DNA of 64,000 bases from Asaia bogorensis (GCF_900465345.1 NZ_UEGO01000013.1:62001-126000), one strand, 5' to 3'. Shown: positions 9,319-19,001, numbered from the stretch's first letter. Program-made: numbers and translations. Notes: generated by a model not told the origin, from the letters alone.

Positions 9319-9344
9319 ATATTTCTTCGATTAACCGTTTTTTT
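9310..9344 (+). terminator. Rho-independent terminator overlapping the stop of the MBL gene
   Basis: ACGGTT (9310-9315) pairs with AACCGT (9333-9338), followed by a run of seven T. The left arm lies in the last codons, just before the TAA. The stem is short but the T-run is good. It would end the long upstream operon. Confidence 0.6.
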
Positions 9345-9594
9345 GTTGAAGCGCGGCTCTACATCGCGATAGCGTCAGCATATCGGGTGAGTCCGGTACC
9401 AATTTTCATAGCGAGAATTCCCCTCAAATCCGGTCATTCCGGCCAGTTCCTGACCATGTTGGAGCATTTCATGCTTCCGCACCCTTTGTCGTCTCTCAAA
9501 GCCTGACTTCCCGACTTATCGCCTGATTTCCTATCGGTGGGTGTGACCGTTTCGCCCCCGGCTTAGTGGCAGGCCTCATCGGAGCATACGAGTC
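9345..9594 (+). promoter_or_regulatory. Leader/promoter region of the prkA operon
   Basis: About 250 bases with no protein-coding signal between the terminator and the prkA ATG. It must contain the prkA promoter. I see CCGGTCATTCCGG-type dyads around 9430-9445 but no clear -35/-10 pair. Confidence 0.4.
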
Positions 9595-11541
9595 ATGAGT
9601 GCATTCTCGGACGTCTTTACGCTGGCCTCTTCTTACCGTGAGGAACGCCGGGAAACAGAGATGTCACTGGCTTCCTATTTGTCTCTCTGCCGTGAAGACC
9701 CCAGCTGCTATGCCAGCGCCGCCGAGCGCATGCTGAAGGCGATTGGCGCCCCGGTCATGCTCGACTCAGCGCGCGACCCGCGTCTCAGCCGTATTTTCAT
9801 GAACCGCACGGTGCGCACCTATCCGGCCTTCGCCGATTTCTATGGCATGGAGGACGCGGTCGAGCAGATTGTCGGGTTCTTCCGTCATGCCGCGCAGGGG
9901 CTGGAAGAGCGCAAACAGATTCTCTACCTCCTTGGCCCGGTAGGTGGCGGCAAGTCTTCGCTTGGTGAGCGGCTCAAAACCCTCATGGAGCGTGAGCCCA
10001 TTTATGTGCTCAAGGCAGGCAGGCAGATCAGCCCTGTGTTCGAAAGCCCGCTCGGTCTGTTCGACCCGGAGCGCTACGCGGACTCGCTTCAGGCGCAGTA
10101 CAATATCCCCCGCCGTGTCCTGACCGGCATTGCAAGCCCTTGGGCACTGAAGCGACTGGAGGATTTCGACGGCGATATCTCACGTTTTACCGTGGTGCGC
10201 CTCAATCCGTCGAAGCTGCGCCAGATCGCTATCGCCAAGACCGAGCCCGGTGACGACAACAACCAGGATGTCTCGGCTCTGGTCGGCAAGGTGGATATCC
10301 GCCAGCTCGAAAATTTCAGCCAGAACGACCCCGACGCCTATAGTTTCTCCGGCGGGCTCAACCGCGCCAATCAGGGCATTCTCGAATTTGTCGAGATGTT
10401 CAAGGCGCCCATCAAGATGCTGCACCCGTTGCTGACGGCAACGCAGGAGGGGAATTATGTCGGCACGGAGAATATCGGTTCGATACCCTTCACCGGCGTC
10501 ATCCTTGCCCATTCCAACGAAGCCGAATGGCAGTCCTTCCGCAATAACCGCACCAACGAGGCCTTTCTCGACCGCGTATGCGTGATCAAGGTGCCTTACT
10601 GCCTGCGCGTGACCGAAGAGTCGAAAATCTACGAGAAGCTGATCCAGTCGTCGGCTCTGGGCGACGCCCCCTGTGCGCCGCACACCCTCGAGATGCTGGC
10701 GCAGTTTGCGGTGCTTTCGCGGCTGAAATCCCACCCAAACTCGACGCAGTTCGCAAAGATGCGCGTCTATGATGGTGAGAACATCCGCGAGACCGACCCC
10801 AAGGCCCGCGCCATGCAGGAATACAAGGATAGTGCCGGTGTGGATGAAGGCATGGAGGGCATCTCCACGCGTTTCGCCTACAAGGTCCTGTCCGCCACAT
10901 TCAACCACGACCCCTCCGAGATTTCGGCTGATCCGGTGCATCTGATGTATGTGCTTGAACAGGCCGTGCGACGCGAACAGTTCCCGGCTGAGGTCGAGGC
11001 GGCCTATCTGGCCTCGCTCAAATCCGATCTGTCACGGCGTTATGCCGAATTCCTCGGTAATGAAATCCAGAAAGCCTATCTGGAAAGCTACAATGACTAT
11101 GGCCAGAACCTTTTTGACCGCTATCTCGATTACGCGGATGCCTGGATCGAGGATCAGGACTTCAAGGACCCTGACACAGGCCAGTTGATGAACCGCGACC
11201 TGCTCAACGCGGAGCTCAGCAAGACTGAAAAAGCAGCCGGCATCGCGAACCCGAAGGATTTCCGCAATGAGGTGGTCAAGTTCTCCCTGCGATCGAGGGC
11301 GAGCAATGGCGGTCGCAATCCGTCCTGGACCAGCTACGAGAAAATTCGTGATGTGATTGAAAAGCGCATGTTCAGTCAGGTCGAGGATCTGCTGCCGGTC
11401 ATCAGCTTCGGCTCGAAGAAGGACAGCACGAGCGAGCGCAAACATGACGAGTTTGTCAGCCGCATGGTCGCACGCGGCTATACCGAACGTCAGGTGCGGC
11501 GACTGGTCGAGTGGTACATGCGCGTCAAGCAGTCTGCCTGA
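9595..11541 (+). CDS. prkA: PrkA-family serine protein kinase / AAA+ protein
   Basis: 648 residues, the usual family length (YeaG in E. coli). The P-loop GPVGGGKS is at 114-121, followed by the PrkA AAA domain (ISPVFESPLGLFDP, RRVLTGIASPWALKRL, GVILAHSNEAEW). A C-terminal region with a distant kinase-like fold follows. In enterobacteria YeaG acts with YeaH in nitrogen starvation and general stress responses; B. subtilis PrkA affects sporulation. Here it heads a three-gene set with yeaH (22 bases on) and spoVR, the standard partnership in non-sporulating Proteobacteria. The biochemical substrate is unknown. Confidence 0.95.
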   Translation: MSAFSDVFTLASSYREERRETEMSLASYLSLCREDPSCYASAAERMLKAIGAPVMLDSARDPRLSRIFMNRTVRTYPAFADFYGMEDAVEQIVGFFRHAAQGLEERKQILYLLGPVGGGKSSLGERLKTLMEREPIYVLKAGRQISPVFESPLGLFDPERYADSLQAQYNIPRRVLTGIASPWALKRLEDFDGDISRFTVVRLNPSKLRQIAIAKTEPGDDNNQDVSALVGKVDIRQLENFSQNDPDAYSFSGGLNRANQGILEFVEMFKAPIKMLHPLLTATQEGNYVGTENIGSIPFTGVILAHSNEAEWQSFRNNRTNEAFLDRVCVIKVPYCLRVTEESKIYEKLIQSSALGDAPCAPHTLEMLAQFAVLSRLKSHPNSTQFAKMRVYDGENIRETDPKARAMQEYKDSAGVDEGMEGISTRFAYKVLSATFNHDPSEISADPVHLMYVLEQAVRREQFPAEVEAAYLASLKSDLSRRYAEFLGNEIQKAYLESYNDYGQNLFDRYLDYADAWIEDQDFKDPDTGQLMNRDLLNAELSKTEKAAGIANPKDFRNEVVKFSLRSRASNGGRNPSWTSYEKIRDVIEKRMFSQVEDLLPVISFGSKKDSTSERKHDEFVSRMVARGYTERQVRRLVEWYMRVKQSA

Positions 11542-11563
11542 TCTCTCTTTCACGGAGCGTTTC

Positions 11564-12874
11564 ATGGAAATCATAGACAGGCGCCCGAACCCGCACGGCA
11601 AGAATACCGAAAACCGCCAGCGCGTCCTGACAAGGGCGCGTCAGGCGATACAGAGCGCCGTGCGCGATGCCGCGGCACAGGGCCGCATACGAGAAATAGG
11701 CCAGGACAGTGCGGTGTCGATCCCGGCCGATGTCCTCCACGAGCCGAGCTTTCATCGGCATTTCGGCGCCGGTGCACGCCATATCGTGCTCTCAGGCAAC
11801 AAGGAGTTCGTAAAGGGAGACAGGCTGCGCCGGCCGCCGGGTGGTGAAGGCGAGGGAGCGGGTGAGGGAAGTGGTGCGGGCGATCAGGGTGGAGGCGAGG
11901 ATTCCTACCGCTTCGTTCTCTCACGCGAGGAGTTTCTCGATCTGTTTTTCGACGATCTGGAACTCCCTGATCTCGTCAAGCGCGAGATTGCCTCGACAAC
12001 AACGCTCGCAACCAGCCGGTCTGGCCTGACAAGCGACGGCTCACCCTCACAGATCGATCTCGGTCGCACCATGCGCCGGTCAATGGGGCGACGTATCGGC
12101 CTCAAACGTCCCAAACCGCAGGAATTGCTCGAAATCGAAGCCGAAATCGCCGCGCTGGAGGAGGCGCGTCCTCTTTCCGACGAGCAGTTCGTGCGGTTGC
12201 AAGGCCTGCGCGACGAGCGCGACCTTTTGCGCCAACGCCTCGCGCGTATTCCCTGGGTCGATCCGGTCGACCTGCGCTATCGGCGTTTTACCCCTGTCCC
12301 GAAACCGACCACGCAGGCCGTGATCTTCTGCATCATGGATGTCTCCGGCTCCATGACCGAGAAGATGAAGGAACTGGGCAAGCAGTTCTTCCTCCTGCTG
12401 CATGTCTTTCTCGAAAAGCGATACGAGAAGCTTGAGATTGTTTTCGTTCGTCACGCCGAAACTGCCGAAGAAGTCGATGAGGACGTATTCTTCACCGATC
12501 CTCGGACAGGCGGCACAATTGTCTCCACCGCGCTGGAATTGATGCATCAGATCCAGGCTGAGCGGTACCCGACTGACAAATGGAATGTCTATGTCGCACA
12601 GGTTTCGGACGGCGATAATATTTCATCGGACATGAACAAGGTTAACCGCCTGATGACCGAGGCAATACTGCCTGTCGTGCAGTACTTCGCCTATGTCGAA
12701 GTCAGTATGGGTGGTGCGTTGCTGCGCAGCGAAACCGATTTGTGGCGTGGTTACAAGCATATCGCTGACAGCACACCGCAACTCGCCATGCGTCAGGTCC
12801 AGGACAGGCGCGATATCTTTCCGGTTTTCAGAGATCTGTTCGCCCGTCGCGCGGCCGAACGGGCAGGGGAGTGA
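11564..12874 (+). CDS. yeaH: YeaH/YhbH-family protein with VWA-type domain (DUF444)
   Basis: 436 residues from the ATG at 11564, which has CACGGAGC upstream; the longer open frame overlaps prkA and is rejected. The N-terminal third contains a Gly/Glu-rich linker (~92-113) then YRFVLSREEFLDLFFDDLELPDL, a family hallmark. A von Willebrand A-like domain with the metal-site motif DVSGSM (259-264) follows, and the conserved FFTDPRTGGTIVSTALELM. It is the usual partner of PrkA. The stop lies 2 bases before the spoVR ATG. Confidence 0.94.
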   Translation: MEIIDRRPNPHGKNTENRQRVLTRARQAIQSAVRDAAAQGRIREIGQDSAVSIPADVLHEPSFHRHFGAGARHIVLSGNKEFVKGDRLRRPPGGEGEGAGEGSGAGDQGGGEDSYRFVLSREEFLDLFFDDLELPDLVKREIASTTTLATSRSGLTSDGSPSQIDLGRTMRRSMGRRIGLKRPKPQELLEIEAEIAALEEARPLSDEQFVRLQGLRDERDLLRQRLARIPWVDPVDLRYRRFTPVPKPTTQAVIFCIMDVSGSMTEKMKELGKQFFLLLHVFLEKRYEKLEIVFVRHAETAEEVDEDVFFTDPRTGGTIVSTALELMHQIQAERYPTDKWNVYVAQVSDGDNISSDMNKVNRLMTEAILPVVQYFAYVEVSMGGALLRSETDLWRGYKHIADSTPQLAMRQVQDRRDIFPVFRDLFARRAAERAGE

Positions 12875-12876
12875 TC

Positions 12877-14379
12877 ATGCTCTATACCGGCACCGATTGG
12901 ACATTTTCGACACTCAGGGATTGCTACGGCGAGATCGACCGTATTGCGAGCGAGGAATTACGTCTCGACACGTATCCCAATCGTATTGAAATCATCACCT
13001 CAGAGCAGATGCTTGATGTCTATACTTCGCACGGTATGCCGATCAGCTACCCGCACTGGTCGGCGGGTAAACGCTTCGTATCGCATGAGAACGCCTACAA
13101 GCGCGGCTTTATGGGTCTAGCCTACGAGGTCGTTATCAATTCGAGCCCATGCATCAGCTATCTGATGGAAGAAAATACGGCCACTATGCAGGCGCTCGTT
13201 ATCGCCCATGCGGCATTCGGGCATAACCATTTCTTCAAGAACAACCGGCTTTTTCGAGAGTGGACCGACTCAACCCAGATCTTGGACTATCTTGAGTTTG
13301 CGCGTGGCTATGTAGCGCGCTGCGAGGAGAAATACGGCATCAAGGCTGTCGAACGTATTCTGGATGCGGCCCATGCCCTGCAGGGGCAAGGGGTCGACCG
13401 TCATACAGGCAGCAAGCGCCTCGATTTGCGACAGGAGCAGGAACGCGCGCGTGAAAGGCGCGCCTACGAGGATGAGCAGTTCAACGATCTGTGGCGCACG
13501 CTGCCAGAGACGCAGGGTCAGAATACCGGGAGCGGCGCCACAGATGATCAGATGGTAAGCCTTGGTCTGCCTGAAGAAAACATCCTCTATTTTCTCGAAA
13601 AACACGCGCCGCGACTAGCGAACTGGGAGCGCGAGATTATCCGCATTGTGCGCCTGATCGCACAGTATTTCTATCCGCAACCCCAGGCGAAGCTTATGAA
13701 TGAGGGGTGTGCGACTTGGGTGCACAATTTCATCATGCATCGCCTGCATGACAAGAAACTGATCGATGACGCGGCTATATTGGAGGTCATCCATTCAACG
13801 AGCAATGTGATCACCCAACGTGGTTTTGATGAGGGGGGAGGGCCGAACTTCAACCCTTACGCCCTTGGCTTTGCCATGATGAGCGATATCGCACGCGTCT
13901 GTACTGACCCGACTGAGGAGGATCGCCGCTGGTTTCCCGATCATGCAGGAAACAAGGACCCTGTGGGCACGCTTCATCACGCCTGGGCTGAATATCGGGA
14001 TGAGAGCTTTGTGCAGCAATTCCTGTCACCCAAGGTGATCCGTGACTTCCGCTTGTTCAGGCTGGAGGATGATCTCAGCCAGCCTTATCTGCTGGTTGAT
14101 GCAATTCATGACGACGGGGGATATCGAGACATTCGTCGCTCTGTGGCCGCGTCCTACGATCCCGGTTTGCTTGCTGAGGAAATCGAGATCGTCGGGGCCG
14201 ATCTCACTGGAGATCGTATCCTGCGGCTTGAGCACCGCACGCGACCGGGAAAGCTGTTGCAACCTACGGATGCAAGGCTGACGCTGGAACATCTGGGCCA
14301 GCTTTGGGGCTATGGCGTGATCCTCAAGGAAGTCGATGGCCAGACCGGCGCTGAACTGGGCAGCTATGCCTTGGCATGA
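12877..14379 (+). CDS. SpoVR-family protein (YcgB)
   Basis: 501 residues. I prefer the ATG at 12877 because AGGGGAG ends 5 bases before it; a GTG at 12871 is the alternative. SpoVR was named for spore cortex formation in Bacillus, but the family is widespread in non-spore-formers and travels with prkA-yeaH. Family hallmarks are YPHWSAGKRF, the conserved histidine-rich AHAAFGHNHFFKNN (~108-121), LMNEGCATWVH and FNPYALGF. The histidines and NEGCATWVH suggest a metal site, which is inference. No signal peptide or membrane segment is seen. Confidence 0.93.
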   Translation: MLYTGTDWTFSTLRDCYGEIDRIASEELRLDTYPNRIEIITSEQMLDVYTSHGMPISYPHWSAGKRFVSHENAYKRGFMGLAYEVVINSSPCISYLMEENTATMQALVIAHAAFGHNHFFKNNRLFREWTDSTQILDYLEFARGYVARCEEKYGIKAVERILDAAHALQGQGVDRHTGSKRLDLRQEQERARERRAYEDEQFNDLWRTLPETQGQNTGSGATDDQMVSLGLPEENILYFLEKHAPRLANWEREIIRIVRLIAQYFYPQPQAKLMNEGCATWVHNFIMHRLHDKKLIDDAAILEVIHSTSNVITQRGFDEGGGPNFNPYALGFAMMSDIARVCTDPTEEDRRWFPDHAGNKDPVGTLHHAWAEYRDESFVQQFLSPKVIRDFRLFRLEDDLSQPYLLVDAIHDDGGYRDIRRSVAASYDPGLLAEEIEIVGADLTGDRILRLEHRTRPGKLLQPTDARLTLEHLGQLWGYGVILKEVDGQTGAELGSYALA

Positions 14380-14410
14380 GAACACTCAAGCAGCGCGTCG
14401 GCGGATGGAA

Positions 14411-14439
14411 CGCCGGCGCGATGGGCTGTCGCGCCGGCG
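14411..14439 (+). terminator. Strong hairpin after spoVR
   Basis: A perfect 11-base stem (CGCCGGCGCGA / TCGCGCCGGCG) with a 7-base loop lies 32 bases after the spoVR stop. It is followed by ATTTAG rather than a long T-run. It probably ends the prkA operon. Confidence 0.65.
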
Positions 14440-14667
14440 ATTTAGGGATAAAATCCACGCGCGCGGCACTGCAACATCAGGCCTCCAGCCCATGAGCTGA
14501 TATGCTAGTTGGCATAATATATCTTATCGAACTATTATATATGCGGAATAAGGGCTGCTCCGAGGCGTACGGATCACCACCTTGTATGGCCGCTGATTGG
14601 ACCTGAAAAATTTCAGCCACGACGCTGATGACCACTGAACGAGGAATAAGCATTATACATGGACCAT
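14440..14667. other. Non-coding middle of a convergent intergenic region
   Basis: The gap between spoVR and the antiporter is 329 bases and is bounded by two hairpins. The middle is strikingly AT-rich around 14500-14545 (GCATAATATATCTTATC). I see no gene. Confidence 0.5.
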
Positions 14668-14697
14668 CTATGCGCCGGGGTCGTTCCCGGCACATAG
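14668..14697 (-). terminator. Hairpin after the antiporter gene
   Basis: CTATGCGCCGGG (14668-14679) pairs with CCCGGCACATAG (14686-14697) over 12 positions with one wobble and a 6-base loop, 11 bases beyond the antiporter stop on the minus strand. There is no T-run, so efficiency is uncertain. Confidence 0.5.
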
Positions 14698-14708
14698 GCG
14701 AAACCCGG

Positions 14709-17288
14709 TCAGGAGCTTTTGGAGGTATCCCTCTCCGCCTTGATAAGTTCTCTCGCCGGGATGAACGGCTCCTTGTCCCCACCGAGCACGAGCGACAGGC
14801 GATGCCCGTCTGCAAGCCTCGCTTCTGCACGCTCGTCAATCGTTCGACGTACGATCGGATAATCCTCGACCAGACGACGGAACAACGATGCCGGTATGGC
14901 GAGCAGATGACAGAACTGCAGAGTACGCACCGTACCCCTTGAGAACGTCTCGTTGATCAATGGCGCAGCCCCAATCAGGTCCCCTGCCCCAAACTGCACA
15001 TCCTGTTCGGCAATATGAACTTCCGCCAGTCCCGCTACGACAGCATAGACCATTCTGATCTTGCCGTTACGCTTAAGCAGGACCTCACCAGGCGAAGCGA
15101 AACGCAGCGAGATATTCATCGCGAGATCATGAAGAACGCCGTCCGGCACGCCACGGAACGCCGGAAACGACCGCAATCTCTGCTCGATACCACTCTTGAG
15201 ATTGAAGCGTAGCGGCTTTTCAAGGCGCTCCTGGCGCTTTTCGACATCCTTGAGCAATTCGCGATGCAGCTCCTCGCTGACGAGGTTGTCAGAAAGGAGC
15301 TCGTCATACTCCTCTTCCTCGAGGCGCAAGGCGATCTGATGAAGAATGCGGCTTTCCAGCGCCTCCGAATAACCCTGATAATGCAGGCGCATCATTTCCA
15401 GCGCATCATCGAGCATACGGCGCTGACGTCCGAGAACCTCGGAAACGATTTCGCCAATGCGGTTACCGAGTGTTGGTTCAAGGCGCTGATGCATGAAGCG
15501 CATGAGTGACAGCGAGACAAGATGCGCGATCACCAGCATCTCGAAGCGCTCTGACATGCAGTGCATAAGCGGCTGATCGATGTGAAAGCGCCGGTGCAAC
15601 ATCTGCGCCATGCGAAACCGCATGGTAGGGCGCAACCGCCGTCGCAGGGCTCTCACATAACCATACCGGCCTTCCAGGCGGGCTCCATCGACCATTGCCT
15701 CGGAAGAACGCAGAAGCGTCTCCATGACGCGCCTCGACAGGCCCCGTATGCGGAACAGATCAAGCAGAAGCGAACGCTCGCGATTGGCGATGGTGATCAG
15801 TGCCAGCGTCACGCGCTGACGATCACCAAGAGCGGTATCGAAGGTATTGGCCTCGCTCTCTTCCTGTGCGCGTCGCTCGATCTGACCAATGATGGTTTTC
15901 TGGGTCCCTGCCCCAAAACCCAGTTCGTCAGCAAGGCTGTGGGTGCGTTCGGCAACCTGTGCTAAACCGCTGCTGAGCACCTGATGGCGCATCGCCTGAT
16001 CGATGGCAGGCAATTGATCGAGCTTGAGAAACATCACAAGATAGCGGAGCGTCGTGCCATTCACCAAAAGAGTGATCAGCACAAACCCTGTCGCGATGAT
16101 CCCGATGAAGTGAGCCGTCGAAGTCGAAACGCGCTGGTTCTCGGTCACTGCCAGCGCCAGCGCCAGCGTAATGGCGCCGCGTAGCCCGCCCCAGACCATC
16201 GTCGTCTTGAAGGGCGCTGGAACGGGAGGCGAAAGCTTGAAGGCAGCAAGAATGGGCAGCAGGCCAAACACCACGGCCCCACGCGCCAGCAATCCGGCAA
16301 CCGTCGCGATAAGGATCAGCACGCAATCCCAGCGCGTCATGCCGATCAACAGACGTGGTACCAGCATGGATGCGAGAACGAAGACCAGAGAACCCGCCCA
16401 GAACACGAGTTGGACCCATAGTTCGTTCAGGAAGCGCCAGACCTGAGGTCTGAAGGTCGAGGGCCCGTAGACCGACATTGTCAGGCCGGAAGCTGCCGTG
16501 GCGACAACCCCCGAGAAACCGAGGAACTCATCGCACAGGATATAGACGATATATGGCAGGGCCAGGGTCAGCGTGATCTCCGCTGCCGCCGATCCGCCGA
16601 GACCTGCAATCATCAGCAGGGTCAAACGGCCGACCGCCACACCGACAATCATGGCGCCACCAAATGACGCAAAGAAATCAATGACTGTCTCACCAAGCTC
16701 GATATGTCGATGCGAGGTAACCGAGGCGAGCAGGATCGAGAATATAGCGATAGCCGCGGCATCATTGAGCAGCGCCTCACCCTCAACCAGCCGTGTCAGG
16801 CGCGAGGCAGCCCCGATCTCGCGGAAAATACCCGCAACGGCTGAAGGGTCGGTCGTTGCAACGATTGATCCCAGCAGCAGGCAGACCACAAGCGTCTGTC
16901 CGGCGAAGGGATAGAGCGCCATACCGATTGTAAGGGTCGAAACCAGCACAGCCACCACAGCGAGAAGCAGCACTGTTGCCGTCTCATGCGCCAGGCGTCG
17001 CACGTCAATCGCGAGCGCCCCCTGAAATACGAGGATTGGTAAGAAGATTAGGAGGAACGCTTCACTATTGACCGGGAAATAGAGCAGCGTCTCCGCAGCC
17101 CCGTCGAAGATTTCGGTCAGGGATGAACGCAACAGTAGATCTGCTGTCGCGCCGATACCGATACCAGCAAGAGCAAGCAGGACCGTTTCCGACACCTCCC
17201 AGCGTCGGGCCAAAGGCTGCACGGCGCTGATGAGGACCATCAGAAGCGCCAGCGCCAGAATCACGGCAGCCAGTCCCGTCACCATCAT
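14709..17288 (-). CDS. CPA1-type Na+/H+ antiporter with C-terminal cyclic-nucleotide-binding-like domain
   Basis: 859 residues. Residues 1-~415 hold about 12 membrane segments of the NhaP/CPA1 exchanger type, with the family blocks FLLIFLPILVFQGAL and SIVATTDPSAVAGIF (the ion-site aspartate region) and EGEALLNDAAAIAIF. A ~270-residue helical cytoplasmic stretch follows. The C-terminus (~690-810) resembles a cNMP-binding domain: LRSFPAFRGVPDGVLHDLA, then SPGEVLLKRNGKIRMVYAVV and FGAGDLIGAAPLINETFSRG. Such proteins exchange sodium or potassium for protons and may be gated by a ligand. It lies 130 bases after thiE on the same strand, with its own promoter likely. Ion choice and ligand are unknown. 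Confidence 0.9.
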   Translation of the reverse strand: MMVTGLAAVILALALLMVLISAVQPLARRWEVSETVLLALAGIGIGATADLLLRSSLTEIFDGAAETLLYFPVNSEAFLLIFLPILVFQGALAIDVRRLAHETATVLLLAVVAVLVSTLTIGMALYPFAGQTLVVCLLLGSIVATTDPSAVAGIFREIGAASRLTRLVEGEALLNDAAAIAIFSILLASVTSHRHIELGETVIDFFASFGGAMIVGVAVGRLTLLMIAGLGGSAAAEITLTLALPYIVYILCDEFLGFSGVVATAASGLTMSVYGPSTFRPQVWRFLNELWVQLVFWAGSLVFVLASMLVPRLLIGMTRWDCVLILIATVAGLLARGAVVFGLLPILAAFKLSPPVPAPFKTTMVWGGLRGAITLALALAVTENQRVSTSTAHFIGIIATGFVLITLLVNGTTLRYLVMFLKLDQLPAIDQAMRHQVLSSGLAQVAERTHSLADELGFGAGTQKTIIGQIERRAQEESEANTFDTALGDRQRVTLALITIANRERSLLLDLFRIRGLSRRVMETLLRSSEAMVDGARLEGRYGYVRALRRRLRPTMRFRMAQMLHRRFHIDQPLMHCMSERFEMLVIAHLVSLSLMRFMHQRLEPTLGNRIGEIVSEVLGRQRRMLDDALEMMRLHYQGYSEALESRILHQIALRLEEEEYDELLSDNLVSEELHRELLKDVEKRQERLEKPLRFNLKSGIEQRLRSFPAFRGVPDGVLHDLAMNISLRFASPGEVLLKRNGKIRMVYAVVAGLAEVHIAEQDVQFGAGDLIGAAPLINETFSRGTVRTLQFCHLLAIPASLFRRLVEDYPIVRRTIDERAEARLADGHRLSLVLGGDKEPFIPARELIKAERDTSKSS

Positions 17289-17418
17289 GGGTGGGTGTTC
17301 TCCCTTATTTGTGCACAGACCTGGATGCTATACGCGAAACCTCACGACTCCGCGAGTGCACCAGGCGGAGCATAATGGAAATATTACTCTACTTTTCCGT
17401 GGAACGCCGGTCCGCAGG

Positions 17419-18030
17419 TCAGTTCTGGCAAGCCCTGAGCCAATCCCTCACCTGCGCCTCCGGATCAGGCGTGGCGATGAAATCCGACACGGCCGCAACA
17501 CTGTCAGCGCCCGCGGCTATACAGGACGGCGCACGCTCCAGCGTGATACCCCCGATCGCTACCAGGGGCATGTCAGGACCGATCAAATCACGCCACTCAC
17601 GCAGCTTCTCGACGCCCTGGGGGCCCCATATCATCTTCTTGAGCCTTGTTTCCCATATGGGGCCCAGTGCCACATAATCGGGTGAGACCGAGAGAGCGCG
17701 TTGCAATTCTTCATGGGAATGGGTCGAGATACCGAAAGCAACACGCGCGGCCCTGATCTGATCCAGATCTGCCGTATCCAGATCCTCCTGACCGATATGA
17801 ATGTAATCTATGCCAAGCTCTATCGCGAGTTGCCAATAGTCATTGAGCACCAGCCTGACATTATGACGTGCCGCAGCCTCCTGCGCCTCGATAACCTGGG
17901 CCCGCAGGGTTTCTGGGTCCAGGTCCTTCAGGCGCAGCTGAACAAAGCGCGCGCCCGCAGCACCCAGCCGATCGACCCAGCGCGGGTGATCCACAACCGG
18001 ATAGATCGGGGATGGAAGTCGTGACGTCAT
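17419..18030 (-). CDS. thiE: Thiamine-phosphate synthase
   Basis: 203 residues. It joins hydroxymethylpyrimidine diphosphate and thiazole phosphate to make thiamine phosphate. Family motifs in order: FVQLRLKD, LVLNDYWQLAIELGIDYIHI then GQEDLD, STHSHEELQRAL, the GPIWETRLKK phosphate/substrate loop, and AIGGI. It starts 2 bases after the thiG stop and is the last gene of thiO-thiS-thiG-thiE. The usual T-x-T-K version of the GP..T.TK motif is ETRLKK here, a modest variation, so a TenI-like role cannot be fully excluded. Confidence 0.88.
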   Translation of the reverse strand: MTSRLPSPIYPVVDHPRWVDRLGAAGARFVQLRLKDLDPETLRAQVIEAQEAAARHNVRLVLNDYWQLAIELGIDYIHIGQEDLDTADLDQIRAARVAFGISTHSHEELQRALSVSPDYVALGPIWETRLKKMIWGPQGVEKLREWRDLIGPDMPLVAIGGITLERAPSCIAAGADSVAAVSDFIATPDPEAQVRDWLRACQN

Positions 18031-18032
18031 TT

Positions 18033-18800
18033 TCAGAAACTCGCCTTGCCAAGGGTTGGTGTAGAGGGGACAGCTATGTCACGTTCATCCATCGGATCGG
18101 CCTTGCGTGACAGACACCCGACCTCGCAGGCGAGACGAAACGCCTCTGCCATCACAACAGGGTCACCAGCCTTTGCCACTGCCGTATTGATCAGGATCGC
18201 ATCATAGCCGAGCTCGAAAGCCTCTACGGCATGGGAGGGTCGACCTATGCCGGCATCAATCACCATTGGTATATCGGGGAAATGCGCACGCAACGCACGG
18301 AGCCCGAAGGGATTGTTCAGCCCCCTGCCCGACCCGATCGGAGCGCCCCAGGGCATGAGCAATTCACAACCCGCCCTTAATAGCCGCTCGGCAACCACGA
18401 GATCCTCGGTGGTGTAGGGAAACACCTTGAAACCGTCTTCCGTCAGAATACGCGCCGCCTCGACCAGCGAGAACACATCTGGCTGGAGTAGATCCCCCTG
18501 CCCGATCACTTCAAGCTTGATCCAGTCCGTATCAAATACCTCACGCGCCATCTGGGCCGTGGTCACGGCTTCGCGCACGGTATGACAACCGGCCGTGTTT
18601 GGCAGAACGGGCACATCCAGACTGCGCACCAGTTCCCAGAAAGCCTGACCTGCCTGCACACCCGCCGATTCACGGCGGAGAGATACCGTTACCGCACCAG
18701 GACGAGCCGCATGCACGGCTCCTGCGAGCACGGCCGGGCTGTCATACAGCGCTGTGCCCAGCATGAGGGGCGAACTCAGTTCGGTTCCATAGGCCAGCAT
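18033..18800 (-). CDS. thiG: Thiazole synthase
   Basis: 255 residues, the normal length. ThiG condenses 1-deoxyxylulose 5-phosphate, dehydroglycine and ThiS-thiocarboxylate into the thiazole ring. The Schiff-base lysine is K95 in WIKLEVIG. The phosphate-binding region [21 protein letters not shown] and [12 protein letters not shown] are typical. It begins 3 bases after thiS ends and ends 2 bases before thiE, so the genes are co-transcribed. The partner glycine oxidase thiO upstream fits the aerobic route. Confidence 0.97.
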   Translation of the reverse strand: MLAYGTELSSPLMLGTALYDSPAVLAGAVHAARPGAVTVSLRRESAGVQAGQAFWELVRSLDVPVLPNTAGCHTVREAVTTAQMAREVFDTDWIKLEVIGQGDLLQPDVFSLVEAARILTEDGFKVFPYTTEDLVVAERLLRAGCELLMPWGAPIGSGRGLNNPFGLRALRAHFPDIPMVIDAGIGRPSHAVEAFELGYDAILINTAVAKAGDPVVMAEAFRLACEVGCLSRKADPMDERDIAVPSTPTLGKASF

Positions 18801-18803
18801 TGG

Positions 18804-19001
18804 TCAGCCACCCTGCATCGGCGCAAGGATCTCCAGCCGACAGCCTTCATGAAGGGGACATGAGGGGCGTGCGGAACGTGGGACAAACTGGCCGTCTATT
18901 GCAGTTGCCACCTTGGTCTCGCCATAGCCAAGTTCGATGATAACATCTGCAAGCAGATGGTTCTTCACGATTTTTGTTTCGTCGTTCACCAGAATCATCA
19001 T
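18804..19001 (-). CDS. thiS: Sulfur carrier protein ThiS
   Basis: 65 residues, a ubiquitin-like sulfur carrier ending in the required Gly-Gly (PMQGG). The C-terminal glycine is adenylated and turned into a thiocarboxylate that gives sulfur to ThiG. The pattern ATAIDGQFVPRSA and LEILAPMQGG matches the family. A second Met lies at position 2. It precedes thiG by 3 bases. No thiF-like adenylase is in the window, so that step must be encoded elsewhere. Confidence 0.93.
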   Translation of the reverse strand: MMILVNDETKIVKNHLLADVIIELGYGETKVATAIDGQFVPRSARPSCPLHEGCRLEILAPMQGG

